DNA from: Lysobacter avium
GTDB lineage: Bacteria > Pseudomonadota > Gammaproteobacteria > Xanthomonadales > Xanthomonadaceae
Reading direction: 5' to 3'
Length of the DNA stretch: 64,000 bases
Assembly (NCBI RefSeq): GCF_015209745.1
Contig: NZ_CP063657.1
Location: 1,984,001-2,048,000 of the forward strand
The notes below the pieces were generated by a model, which was given only the letters and a program-made list of their open reading frames with translations, did no database searches and was not told the origin of the DNA. This document shows positions 44,943 to 53,574 of the stretch, piece after piece. The position numbers and the translations under genes are program-made. The stretch's first letter is position 1. Each line of letters opens with the position of its first letter.

Positions 44943-46457
44943 TCAGCCCTTGGGGACGGTGACCGCGATGAACTGGGTCGTGCCGCCGCGCTGCACCAGC
45001 AGCATCAGGGTGTCGCCGGGCTTCGCCGCGGCCAGCCTACGGTCCAGCTCCGCCGGGCTGCCGACGCTGTCGCGACCGATCGCGACGACGACGTCGCCCG
45101 GGCGCAGCCCGGCTTCGCGCGCGGCGTCCGCATCAACCCCGGCCAGCATGACGCCCTCGTCATCGTCCAGACCCAGCTGCTTGCGCTGCGCCGGCGTCAG
45201 GTCGCGGGCTGTCAGGCCAAGCGCGTTGGAGCCCGGGGTCTGCTGGGCGGGAGCACCCGGGCTGCCGCGGCGCGGACCGGCCGCGGCCGCCGACTCGTCA
45301 CCGCCAATCACCACGTTGATGGAGCGCAGCTTGCCAGCGCGGAACACTTCAAGCTTCGCCTTGGTCCCCGGGGCCAGCGCGCCGACGATCGGCGGCAGGT
45401 CGCTGACGTCCTTGATGACGGTGCCATTGAACGAGCGGATCACGTCCATGCGCTCGATACCGGCTTTTTCCGCCGCGCTGCCGGGCTGGACATTGGCCAC
45501 CATCGCGCCCTGGTTGTCGGGCAGGTTGATTGCCTTCGCCGTCTCGCTGGTCACCGGCTGCATGATCACGCCCAGCATGCCCCGGCTGACCTTGCCGGTG
45601 GTCTTGATCTGGTCCACCGCACTCATCGCCAGGTCGATCGGGATCGCGAAGCTGACCCCCATGAAACCGCCCGAGTTGGAGAAGATCTGCGAATTGATGC
45701 CGACCACCTCGCCGGAGGTGTTGAGCAGCGGGCCGCCGGAGTTGCCGCGGTTGATCGCCACGTCGGTCTGGATGAACGGAACGTACTGCTGGCCGGAATA
45801 GGGATTGGACCGCCCCACCGCGCTGACGATGCCGGCGGTGACCGAGTGATCCAGGCCAAAGGGCGATCCGATGGCGACCACCCACTGCCCGGCCTCCACC
45901 GAGGTCGAGCTGCCCGGGCGCAGCCAGCGCAGGCCATCGGCCTGGATCTTCAACACCGCCACGTCGTACTGCTCGTCGCTGCCGATGACCTCGGCCTCGA
46001 ACTCGCGGCGGTCCGAGAGGGTGACGGTGACCTTGTCGGCGCCATCGATGACGTGGAAGTTGGTGAGTACGTAGCCGTCATCGGAGATCACGAAGCCACT
46101 GCCCATCGATGTGCTCCCGCGCTGCGGACCCGAACCGCCGGGCGCGCCGGGCATGGGCATGCCGAAGTGGCGGAACAACTCCTCGAAACCGTCCGGCATC
46201 TGCGGGCCGCCGGAGCGGCCCCTGCGCGGCGCCGTTTCCGCACTGATGTTGACCACCGCCGGCCCGACCTGTTTGACCAGCTGGCTGAAGTCCGGCAGGC
46301 CGGTGACGATGGGTGTCGGCGCGGCCGGTGTCACCGCCTGGGCGGCGACGGGAATCGACTCAGCGGCGGGAACCGGGGTCTGCTGCGCCGTGCAGGCCAG
46401 CGGCAAGGCCGCGGCAAGCGCGCCAAGCAGGAAAATCGAGCGGAGCGGATAGGGCAT
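44943..46457 (-). CDS. mucD: Periplasmic serine protease MucD (DegP/DegQ family)
   Basis: Quality-control protease of 504 residues. The N-terminal signal ends with LPLACTA (a possible lipobox-like Cys). The trypsin-like domain has the full triad: His135 in TNFHVIDGA, Asp165 in YDVAVLKI and Ser240 in RGNSGGPLL. Two PDZ domains follow (about 280-370 and 400-500). The order rpoE-rseA-mucD places it in the sigma-E envelope-stress operon, as in Pseudomonas and Xanthomonas. Confidence 0.93.
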   Translation of the reverse strand: MPYPLRSIFLLGALAAALPLACTAQQTPVPAAESIPVAAQAVTPAAPTPIVTGLPDFSQLVKQVGPAVVNISAETAPRRGRSGGPQMPDGFEELFRHFGMPMPGAPGGSGPQRGSTSMGSGFVISDDGYVLTNFHVIDGADKVTVTLSDRREFEAEVIGSDEQYDVAVLKIQADGLRWLRPGSSTSVEAGQWVVAIGSPFGLDHSVTAGIVSAVGRSNPYSGQQYVPFIQTDVAINRGNSGGPLLNTSGEVVGINSQIFSNSGGFMGVSFAIPIDLAMSAVDQIKTTGKVSRGMLGVIMQPVTSETAKAINLPDNQGAMVANVQPGSAAEKAGIERMDVIRSFNGTVIKDVSDLPPIVGALAPGTKAKLEVFRAGKLRSINVVIGGDESAAAAGPRRGSPGAPAQQTPGSNALGLTARDLTPAQRKQLGLDDDEGVMLAGVDADAAREAGLRPGDVVVAIGRDSVGSPAELDRRLAAAKPGDTLMLLVQRGGTTQFIAVTVPKG

Positions 46458-46486
46458 GGGTCGGCCTCGTGTTGCGAAAACAGGAA

Positions 46487-47473
46487 TCAGTGACGGATGG
46501 CTGTGCCGGCAGACGGCTCGGGCAGCAAGTGCGAAGTGGGTAACGGTTCCCGCTCGACCGCCCCGGAAACCGGGTCAATGCGCAGGGTGGCGGGTTCGAA
46601 TGGGTAGAAGGAGATGGGAACCCCGGCTTCATTGCCACCGCTGAAGCCGACGGTCATGCCGGCATTGGCGGGGAATCCCGGCACGGCCGCTCGCGGCCAT
46701 GGCCTGGATGCAATGGCGTCGGGCGTGAACGGACGCACGCGCGCAGCGTCGGCAGTGGCCGGCACAGGCTTGGACTGCCCGGGTGCCGGACGAGCCAGCA
46801 CCGCCAGCGAAGCATCCGGGCTCGCTGCCGGGCGTGAGTTGGACACGGCGCGGGCTACCGACGGCTGGCGACGTTCGCCGCGGCGCGATACGTCGCGTGA
46901 GCCCGATGCCAGCGCCGAAGCTGCCAGGGCTGCAGCCGTCGCGCCGGTCTGGAGGGTGGCGCCCTCGTCGGGCGCGGTGATCTCCGACCCCGTTCCGGTG
47001 CCAGCGATCAACGGTGCGGCAGAATCGACGGATGCCGCGGCACCTGCGGTGGAGGCAAGCTCCCGACCCGTGGGCGCATCCGCCGCCGGATCTTCGCCGT
47101 CCAGCATCGGACGTGCTACGAAGAGCGCCGCGATGGCGACCGATGCCGCCAGAGCGCCGCCCAGCCAGCGCGGCTGGTTACGCACGGGGCGGCGCGGGGT
47201 CCGGAGGTCCGTCAACACCGCGTGTTCCTGTTCCCGCTCAACCGCGGCCATGACCCGATCGGCGAACCCCGACGGTGCCGGTGCGACGCCGTCCCCTCTC
47301 AGCACGTCGCCAGCCAGTTGCCAGCGGCCACATGCCTCGCCCCAACCCGCATCCTGGCCGAGCCGCTTCAACGCAAAGCGCGCCTCGTCGGGGCCGAGCT
47401 GGCCATCGAAAAGGGCGCTCAGCTCCCCGGCCTTGGCATCACCGTGGTTGTTTGATATCAGCGTGTTCGACAT
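46487..47473 (-). CDS. rseA: RseA-like anti-sigma-E factor
   Basis: A 328-residue single-pass membrane protein. The N-terminal cytoplasmic domain (to about residue 85) has the RseA anti-sigma pattern (ELSALFDGQL, then CGRWQLAGDVLRG). A membrane segment is at about 103-121 (WLGGALAASVAIAALFVA). The periplasmic part is about 200 residues and Ala/Ser/Pro-rich with little predicted structure. It overlaps rpoE by one base (TGATG). There is no rseB (mucB) gene between it and mucD. Confidence 0.87.
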   Translation of the reverse strand: MSNTLISNNHGDAKAGELSALFDGQLGPDEARFALKRLGQDAGWGEACGRWQLAGDVLRGDGVAPAPSGFADRVMAAVEREQEHAVLTDLRTPRRPVRNQPRWLGGALAASVAIAALFVARPMLDGEDPAADAPTGRELASTAGAAASVDSAAPLIAGTGTGSEITAPDEGATLQTGATAAALAASALASGSRDVSRRGERRQPSVARAVSNSRPAASPDASLAVLARPAPGQSKPVPATADAARVRPFTPDAIASRPWPRAAVPGFPANAGMTVGFSGGNEAGVPISFYPFEPATLRIDPVSGAVEREPLPTSHLLPEPSAGTAIRH

Positions 47474-48078
47474 CAGTGTTTCCGCTCCTGGGAATCGGGT
47501 ACGGCGTCAAGCAGGGGGCGCAGCTCCTGATCGATTGCGTCACGTGCGCGGAAAATCCGCGAGCGCACGGTGCCGATCGGGCACCCCATCTTTTCAGCAA
47601 TCTCTTCGTAGCTCAGCCCGTCGACTTCGCGCAGGGAAATCGCTTCCCGCAGCTCGGCCGGCAACCCTTCGACCACGCGAAGCACCAGTTGTTCCACCTG
47701 CTGGCGCATCAGTTCACGTTCCGGGGTGTCGTTGTCGCGCAGGCGGATCGCGGAATCGAACTGCTCGGCGTCGTCGACATCGATGTCCGCGCCCGGCGGA
47801 CGGCGCTTCTGCGCGACCAGGTGGTTCTTGGCGGTATTCACTGCGATCCGGTGCAACCATGTATAGAACTGCGCGTCTCCACGGAAGTTCGGCAACGCCC
47901 GGTAGGCGCGCATGAACACGTCCTGCGCCACATCCTGGCATTCGCTCCAATCGGCGATGTAGCGTCCGATCAGCGCCACGATCCGGTGCTGGTACTTGCG
48001 TACCAGGGCATCGAATGCGGTGCTGTCGCCCTGCTGCACACGCCTGACCAGTTCCTGGTCGAAATCATTCTCGGCCAT
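47473..48078 (-). CDS. rpoE: RNA polymerase sigma-E factor
   Basis: ECF sigma factor of 201 residues for envelope stress. Region 2 is seen as FDALVRKYQHRIVALIGRY and CQDVAQDVFMRAYRALPNFRGDAQFYTWLHRIAVNTAKN (in part). Region 4 is LREAISLREVDGLSYEEIAEKMGCPIGTVRSRIFRAR, a full helix-turn-helix. I chose ATG 48078 (MAENDFDQELV) because it fits the family; an in-frame start at 48093 adds five residues. A candidate self-regulated promoter lies at 48123-48151. Confidence 0.95.
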   Translation of the reverse strand: MAENDFDQELVRRVQQGDSTAFDALVRKYQHRIVALIGRYIADWSECQDVAQDVFMRAYRALPNFRGDAQFYTWLHRIAVNTAKNHLVAQKRRPPGADIDVDDAEQFDSAIRLRDNDTPERELMRQQVEQLVLRVVEGLPAELREAISLREVDGLSYEEIAEKMGCPIGTVRSRIFRARDAIDQELRPLLDAVPDSQERKH

Positions 48079-48122
48079 ACCGCGCGCCGGCACTCCTGGT
48101 CAGCTCGGCCTTGGCCGAACAG

Positions 48123-48151
48123 TGGGACAACCCTTTCGGGGAGAAAGTTCC
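48123..48151 (-). promoter_or_regulatory. Candidate sigma-E autoregulatory promoter of rpoE-rseA-mucD
   Basis: On the minus strand GGAACTT (48151-48145) matches the sigma-E -35 box exactly. A weak -10 (TGTCCCA, 48129-48123) follows after 15 bp. The rpoE ATG is 45 bp further. The -35 match is strong; the -10 departs from the usual TCTGA or TCAAA. Confidence 0.4.
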
Positions 48152-48310
48152 TTTGACTACCGTTGGGGCGGCGTGGCGTGCCTGCAAGCGCACCCCATCG
48201 TCATCGGCCGCGCGCTCGCCGTGGCGGAGTGTTCACAACACGCATTTGACGCCGGTGAAACAACCTCGGGATGATAGCTGCCTGTTCCATACCTCAATGG
48301 ATGGTGCCTG

Positions 48311-50386
48311 ATGGCTCCCCCGACCACTCCCCTGCCCGGCTTTGACGGGTTGCGCAGCCAGCACTGGCTTGCGCAGATGCGCGACGACGGCGTCCTTGTC
48401 CTGTCCCTGGATCGTGCCGGGGAGAGCGTCAATGCGCTGTCCCAGGATGTCCTGATCGAACTCGATGCCCTGGTGGAACGCATCCAGATCGACCCGCCCA
48501 AGGGGGTGGTGTTCCGCTCGGCCAAGGACAGCGGATTCATCGCCGGCGCCGACATCAAGGAGTTCCAGGGCTTCGATCAGAAGGGAACGGTCGCCGGCGC
48601 CCTGAAGCGCGGACAGCAGGTGTTCCAGCGGGTCGCCGCGTTGCCCTGCCCGACCGTTGCGGCCATCCACGGCTTCTGCATGGGCGGCGGCAGCGAGCTC
48701 GCGCTGGCCTGCGACTACCGCGTCGCCAGCAACGATCCCTCGACCCGGATCGGCCTGCCCGAAGTGCAGCTGGGCATCTACCCGGGCTGGGGCGGCAGCG
48801 TGCGCCTGCCGCGCCTGATCGGAGCACCAGCGGCGATGGACATGATGCTGACCGGCCGCGCGGTGCGGGCCTCGGCGGCGCGCGCCAGCGGCCTGGTCGA
48901 CAGGACCGTGGACAAGGCCATGCTGGTGGACGCCGCGGCGGCCATGGCGCTGAAGGGCCACCAGCGCCCACTGCGCCAGCGTTTTCTCGGCTGGGCAACC
49001 AACACCTGGCCGGCGCGTCAGGTGATCGCGCCGATGACGCTGAAGCAGGTCGCGCGCAAGGCGCCCAAGGACCACTACCCCGCGCCCTACTCGCTGGTGG
49101 CGACGTGGAAGGGCACCGGCGGCAGCCTGGACAAGCAACTGGCCGCCGAGCGTAAATCGGTGTCAAAGCTTGCCTCGACCCCGACCGCACGCAACCTGAT
49201 CCGGGTGTTCTTCCTGCAGGAACGCCTGAAGAACACCGGCGGCAAGCAGCACGGCATCAGCCACGTGCACGTGATCGGCGCCGGCGTGATGGGCGGCGAC
49301 ATCGCCGCCTGGTCGGCCTACAAGGGTTTCCAGGTCACCTTGAACGACCGCGAGCAACGGTACATCGACGCCGCAATGACCCGCGCCGGCACGCTGTTCG
49401 CCAAGCGGGTGCGCGACGATGCCAAACGGCCGGAAGTCGCCGCGCGCTTGAAGGGCGATCTCGCCGGTGACGGCGCCGCCAAGGCCGACCTGGTGATCGA
49501 GGCGATCATCGAGGATGCCGACGCAAAGCGGGCGTTGTATGCGGACATCGAGCCACGGATGAAGGCCGACGCGCTGCTGACCAGCAACACGTCCTCCATC
49601 CCGCTGGACGAACTGCGCGACGGACTGGCGCACCAGTCGCGTTTTGCCGGCCTGCATTATTTCAATCCGGTCGCCTCGATGCCGCTGGTGGAGATCGTCC
49701 AGCACGCCGGCATTGATGAGGCGACCCGCCAGCGTCTGGCCGCGTTCTGCAAGGCGATCGGCAAACTGCCGGTGCCCGTCGCCGGTACCCCGGGGTTCCT
49801 GGTCAACCGGGTGCTGTTCCCCTACATGCTCGAAGCGGTGACGGCGTTCTCGGAAGGCATTCCCGGCGTGGCCATCGACAAGGCGGCGGTGCGCTTCGGA
49901 ATGCCGATGGGCCCGATCGAACTCGTCGATACCGTCGGTCTGGATGTGGCGGCCGGCGTGGGCGCGGAGTTGTCACCCTTCCTCGGCCTCACCGTGCCGG
50001 CGGCGCTGGCGGAACAGGCAGAGCCGGGCAAGCGCGGCAAGAAGGACGGCCAGGGCCTGTACAAGTGGGAGGAAGGCAAAGCGGTCAAGCCCGACGCGCC
50101 GGAGAATTACAAGGCGCCCGACGATCTTGCCGACCGCCTGATTCTGCCGATGCTCAACGAGGCGGTCGCCTGTCTGCACGACGGCGTGGTGGCCGATGCC
50201 GACCTGCTGGATGCGGGGGTGATCTTCGGCACGGGCTTCGCCCCGTTCCGTGGTGGCCCGATACAGTACATCCGCGAGACCGGGGTGGAGTCGGTGCTGG
50301 AGCGGCTGCGCCAACTCCAGTCCCGCCACGGCGACCGCTTCGCGCCACGGCCGGGCTGGGACGCCGCGGCGCTTCGTCAGGGCTGA
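48311..50386 (+). CDS. FadB/FadJ-type enoyl-CoA hydratase/3-hydroxyacyl-CoA dehydrogenase
   Basis: A 691-residue bifunctional beta-oxidation enzyme. The N-terminal crotonase domain (about 1-190) has the oxyanion-hole stretches GFIAGADIKEF and HGFCMGGGSELALACDYRV and the catalytic region GLPEVQLGIYPGWGG. The Rossmann NAD-binding motif is VIGAGVMGGDIAAW. The dehydrogenase has TSNTSSIPL and the catalytic His in FAGLHYFNPVASMPLVEIV. A second HAD C-terminal repeat ends the protein. The thiolase (fadA/fadI) partner is not adjacent. It is divergent from rpoE. Confidence 0.92.
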   Translation: MAPPTTPLPGFDGLRSQHWLAQMRDDGVLVLSLDRAGESVNALSQDVLIELDALVERIQIDPPKGVVFRSAKDSGFIAGADIKEFQGFDQKGTVAGALKRGQQVFQRVAALPCPTVAAIHGFCMGGGSELALACDYRVASNDPSTRIGLPEVQLGIYPGWGGSVRLPRLIGAPAAMDMMLTGRAVRASAARASGLVDRTVDKAMLVDAAAAMALKGHQRPLRQRFLGWATNTWPARQVIAPMTLKQVARKAPKDHYPAPYSLVATWKGTGGSLDKQLAAERKSVSKLASTPTARNLIRVFFLQERLKNTGGKQHGISHVHVIGAGVMGGDIAAWSAYKGFQVTLNDREQRYIDAAMTRAGTLFAKRVRDDAKRPEVAARLKGDLAGDGAAKADLVIEAIIEDADAKRALYADIEPRMKADALLTSNTSSIPLDELRDGLAHQSRFAGLHYFNPVASMPLVEIVQHAGIDEATRQRLAAFCKAIGKLPVPVAGTPGFLVNRVLFPYMLEAVTAFSEGIPGVAIDKAAVRFGMPMGPIELVDTVGLDVAAGVGAELSPFLGLTVPAALAEQAEPGKRGKKDGQGLYKWEEGKAVKPDAPENYKAPDDLADRLILPMLNEAVACLHDGVVADADLLDAGVIFGTGFAPFRGGPIQYIRETGVESVLERLRQLQSRHGDRFAPRPGWDAAALRQG

Positions 50387-50461
50387 CGGAACGTCGGACC
50401 GCAGGGCCGGTCGCAGCGCGCACCGGATTCGCGGGCGGCGCGCAGCCTCCGCCGGCAAAAC

Positions 50462-50815
50462 CTACATCGTGTGGGTGGCGCGCTCGGCGTCGAGCGTGCC
50501 GGCAAGCAGCGCCTCGATCTTCCCCTTGACGGTCTCGCCCTCGACGCCTTCGCTGAACTGGATGCCGATGCCGGCCGGGCGGCTGCCCTGCGCACCCGCC
50601 GGTGTCACCCAGATGACCTTGCCGGCTACCGGCATGCGCTCGCCCGACTCGGGCAGCGTCAGCAGCAGGAACACCTCGTCGCCGAGGAAGTACCGGTTCG
50701 GCGTGGCCACGAATATCCCGCCGTGGCGGATGTAGGGCATGTAGGCGTTGTAGAGCCCCGCCTTGTCCTTCAGGGCCAATGACACAATGCCCTGACGGGC
50801 TCCCGATGCACTCAT
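50462..50815 (-). CDS. pilZ: Type IV pilus assembly protein PilZ
   Basis: A 117-residue PilZ-domain protein very similar to Pseudomonas aeruginosa PilZ, including LKDKAGLYNAYMPYI, GDEVFLLLTLPESGERMPVAGKV and the extreme C-terminal THTM. This subtype lacks the RxxxR cyclic-di-GMP-binding motif at its N-terminus and acts in pilus biogenesis with the PilB ATPase and FimX. It lies 4 bp after holB, the same linkage as in Pseudomonas. Confidence 0.95.
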   Translation of the reverse strand: MSASGARQGIVSLALKDKAGLYNAYMPYIRHGGIFVATPNRYFLGDEVFLLLTLPESGERMPVAGKVIWVTPAGAQGSRPAGIGIQFSEGVEGETVKGKIEALLAGTLDAERATHTM

Positions 50816-50819
50816 GCTG

Positions 50820-51860
50820 CTAACCCCTTGATTGTCCAGCGGTTCGGCGTGACTCGCCGGCGCGCCATGCCCGCAACAGCTCCACCAGCACCAGGTCCGA
50901 GCGGACCGTGGTGCGCATCAGTTCACGCGCCCGGTTGGCCCGGTCGAACCACTCGGTGAGACTGCGGGTACGGGCCGGATCGGTCAAGTCGCTGGCGGTA
51001 CGCGCCACCGCCAGATCCGCGGCGAACTGCAGGCGCAGGTCAGCGTTGGCGTCGGCGGCCCAGCGCTGCGCGGTTTCCACCACGCCGGCCTCGCCGGTGG
51101 CCACGCGATCCAGGTCCGTCGCCACCTGCCGGCGCAGCGCCAAGGCATCGCTTTGCAGCCATTCGGCGGCCAGTCCTGGATGCCCGCGTGCGGCATCCAG
51201 GGCCTCCTCGGCCAGCGCGGCCGGGTGCCCCGAGTCCTGCAGCCAGGCCAGCGCCTCTGCGCGCGGGGGCATGCGGAATTCGATGCGCTGGCAGCGGCTG
51301 CGGATGGTCGCCGACAGGCGCGAGGGATGCGCGCTGACCAGCCACAGATAGCGGCCCGGGACCGGCTCCTCTAGCGTTTTCAACAGGGCGTTGGCACCGG
51401 CGTGGTTGATCGCTTCGGCCGGATCGATGATGGCGATCTTGGTCTGCCCGTACTGGGCGCTGAGCGTCATCTGTTCGGACAGGCGGCGGATCTGCTCGAT
51501 CACGATCTCCGTGCGCGGCTTGGGCGGGCGCGCCTTGTCGTTGATCGCGAAGCTGACCTGCAGCAGGTCCGGATGGCCACTGCGACCTTGCGGAAACGCC
51601 AGCGATCCATCCGGGCGCGTCTCGACCGGATCGGCCTGGCTTCGCGAGGCGAACATGCGGCAACTGCGGCACGCGCCGCAAGCCCCGCCTTCCGCCGTCC
51701 TCTCGGTGCACAGGAGGCGGTTGGCCAGGCGCTCGGCGACGGCCAGCTTGCCCAGCCGCGCCGGCCCACAGAACAACAGAGCGTGCCCGAGTCGTCCGCT
51801 GTCCAGCGCCAGCGCGGTGCGGTCATGCACGCGTTGCTGCCAGGGCGCGAAACCGTTCAT
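50820..51860 (-). CDS. holB: DNA polymerase III delta' subunit
   Basis: Clamp-loader subunit, 346 residues. AAA+-like features: HALLFCGPARLGKLAVAERLAN in the P-loop position (a degenerate Walker A, as expected for delta'), the four zinc-binding cysteines in CGACRSCR with an upstream CTER, AINHAGANALLKTLEEP and the sensor 1 region WLVSAHPSRLSATIRSRCQRIEF. Its ATG overlaps the tmk stop by 4 bp. Confidence 0.94.
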   Translation of the reverse strand: MNGFAPWQQRVHDRTALALDSGRLGHALLFCGPARLGKLAVAERLANRLLCTERTAEGGACGACRSCRMFASRSQADPVETRPDGSLAFPQGRSGHPDLLQVSFAINDKARPPKPRTEIVIEQIRRLSEQMTLSAQYGQTKIAIIDPAEAINHAGANALLKTLEEPVPGRYLWLVSAHPSRLSATIRSRCQRIEFRMPPRAEALAWLQDSGHPAALAEEALDAARGHPGLAAEWLQSDALALRRQVATDLDRVATGEAGVVETAQRWAADANADLRLQFAADLAVARTASDLTDPARTRSLTEWFDRANRARELMRTTVRSDLVLVELLRAWRAGESRRTAGQSRG

Positions 51861-52495
51861 CGCAGAGCATCCCGATAAGCCAGCAAATGGGCCACCGCCT
51901 CACCCGCCACGACCGTGGCCGGCCGGCTGGCGTCGATCACCCGGAACCGCGAGTGCTCCGCGTCGGCACGCGCCAGGTAGGCACGGCGCACGCTTTCGAA
52001 AAATCCTTGGTCCTCGGACTCGATCCGGTCCACCGTGCCGCGTCCGAGCACGCGCTGCAGGCCGGTCTCGACCGGCACGTCCAGCAGCAGGGTCAGGCCC
52101 GGCACGATGCCGACCACGCGCTGCTCCAGCTCGGCGATGAAGTCGCGGTCACCGCCGCGCGCCGCCCCCTGGTAGGCGTAGCTGGCGTCGGTGAAACGAT
52201 CGCTGATCACCCAACTGCCGGCCGCCAGGGCGGGCAGGATGGTTCCGCGCACGTGCTGGGCCCGGCCGGCAAACATCAGCAGCAGCTCGGTTTCAGGCGT
52301 GGGCGGCTCATGGCCGGGCGCGAGCAGCAGGTTGCGGATCTGCTCGGCCAGCGGCGTGCCACCGGGCTCGCGGGTACAGACGACCGATTCCCCGGCCGCC
52401 TCCAGCGTCTCGCGCAGCTGCGCCAGCACGGTCGATTTACCCGCGCCTTCGCCGCCTTCCAGGGTGATCAGGCGGGGCTGCAGCTGCAGAGTCAC
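51857..52495 (-). CDS. tmk: Thymidylate kinase
   Basis: Converts dTMP to dTDP with ATP. The P-loop is LEGGEGAGKST at residues 11-21. The DRX motif is SDRFTDASYAYQGAARGG and the TMP-binding REPGGTPLAEQIRNLLL is present. Length 212 is standard. It overlaps mltG by 4 bp upstream and holB by 4 bp downstream. Confidence 0.97.
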   Translation of the reverse strand: MTLQLQPRLITLEGGEGAGKSTVLAQLRETLEAAGESVVCTREPGGTPLAEQIRNLLLAPGHEPPTPETELLLMFAGRAQHVRGTILPALAAGSWVISDRFTDASYAYQGAARGGDRDFIAELEQRVVGIVPGLTLLLDVPVETGLQRVLGRGTVDRIESEDQGFFESVRRAYLARADAEHSRFRVIDASRPATVVAGEAVAHLLAYRDALR

Positions 52496-53574
52496 CTGGA
52501 CTCTCCGGCGCGTTCCATCCCTCTCACCCGCTGCCGGTAGTTCTGCAGGTATTTGCGCACGTTGGCCTGGTGCTCCGCGAGCGTGCGGGCAAACAGGTGG
52601 CGGCCACTGCCATCGCCGATGGCGACGAAGTACAGCGAGTCCCCGGGTGCGGGATTGGCGACCGCCTGCAAGGCACCGACACCCGGCATCGCGATCGGCG
52701 TGGGTGGCAGACCGTCGCGGGTGTAGGTGTTGTACGGCGTATCGGTGGTCAGGTGCACGCGGCGGATGTTGCCGTCGTAGTCCTCGCCGATGCCGTAGAT
52801 CACGGTGGGGTCGGTCTGCAGCCGCATGCCGATTTTCAGGCGGCGCTCGAACAGGCCGGCGATCTGCGGACGTTCTTCGGCAACGGCGGACTCCTTCTCC
52901 ACGATCGATGCCATCACCAGCATCTCGTAGGGCGTTTTCAGCTTCGTGTCGGGATCGCGCGCCTCCCAGGCCGCAGCCAGGGCGCGCGCCATGTCGGCGT
53001 AGGCGCGGCGCAGCACGTCCAGATCACTGTCGCCGCGGCCGTAGACGTAGGTCTCCGGGAGGAAGCGTCCCTCTGGGTGTTCGCCGGGATGGCCGAGCGC
53101 TTCCATCAACTCTGCGTCGGACATCCCTGCGCTCTTCTGGACCAGCGGCGTTGCGCGGGTCAGCGCCGCCCGCATCTCGCGGATGTTCCAGCCTTCCACC
53201 AGGGTGAAGCGGTAGCGGATGGTGTCGCCCTGGCGCATGGCCACCAGCAACTGTCGCGGCGTGGTGCCCGGTTCCAGCGCGTATTCGCCCACATGCAGGC
53301 GCGACGCGGCATCCAGCTGGCGGCCGAGCAGCTGCCACTCGTAGGTCTCACCGCCCGTCACGCCTGCTGCGCGCAGGCGGTCGACCACTTTCAGCAGCGA
53401 GTCACCGCGCTCCACCGTGATGCTGCCGCCCGCCTCCACACCTCCCAGCGGGCCGTCAGCGAAGGCCTGGTAGCGTTGCCATCCAAGCGCCCCCACGGCC
53501 AGCGCAGCCACCAGCGCGGCCAACAGCAGGAACAGCACCAGTACGCCGGACCGGCGCTTGTGGGGATGACTCAC
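52492..53574 (-). CDS. mltG: Endolytic murein transglycosylase MltG
   Basis: Inner-membrane lytic transglycosylase that ends nascent glycan chains (formerly YceG). A membrane segment (VLFLLLAALVAALAVGALG) lies at about 13-31. After a LysM-like region the catalytic YceG domain holds MASIVEKESAVAEERPQIAGLFERRL (catalytic Glu in EKE), MRLQTDPTVIYG and YNTYTRDGLPPTPIAMPG. Length 360. It overlaps pabC and tmk by 4 bp each. Confidence 0.95.
   Translation of the reverse strand: MSHPHKRRSGVLVLFLLLAALVAALAVGALGWQRYQAFADGPLGGVEAGGSITVERGDSLLKVVDRLRAAGVTGGETYEWQLLGRQLDAASRLHVGEYALEPGTTPRQLLVAMRQGDTIRYRFTLVEGWNIREMRAALTRATPLVQKSAGMSDAELMEALGHPGEHPEGRFLPETYVYGRGDSDLDVLRRAYADMARALAAAWEARDPDTKLKTPYEMLVMASIVEKESAVAEERPQIAGLFERRLKIGMRLQTDPTVIYGIGEDYDGNIRRVHLTTDTPYNTYTRDGLPPTPIAMPGVGALQAVANPAPGDSLYFVAIGDGSGRHLFARTLAEHQANVRKYLQNYRQRVRGMERAGESR

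Noticed and set aside
48079-48310. Fatty-acid regulator (PsrA/FadR) site ahead of the FadB-like gene
   Set aside because: Only a half-site-like gaaac is present (near 48259); the second arm is missing.
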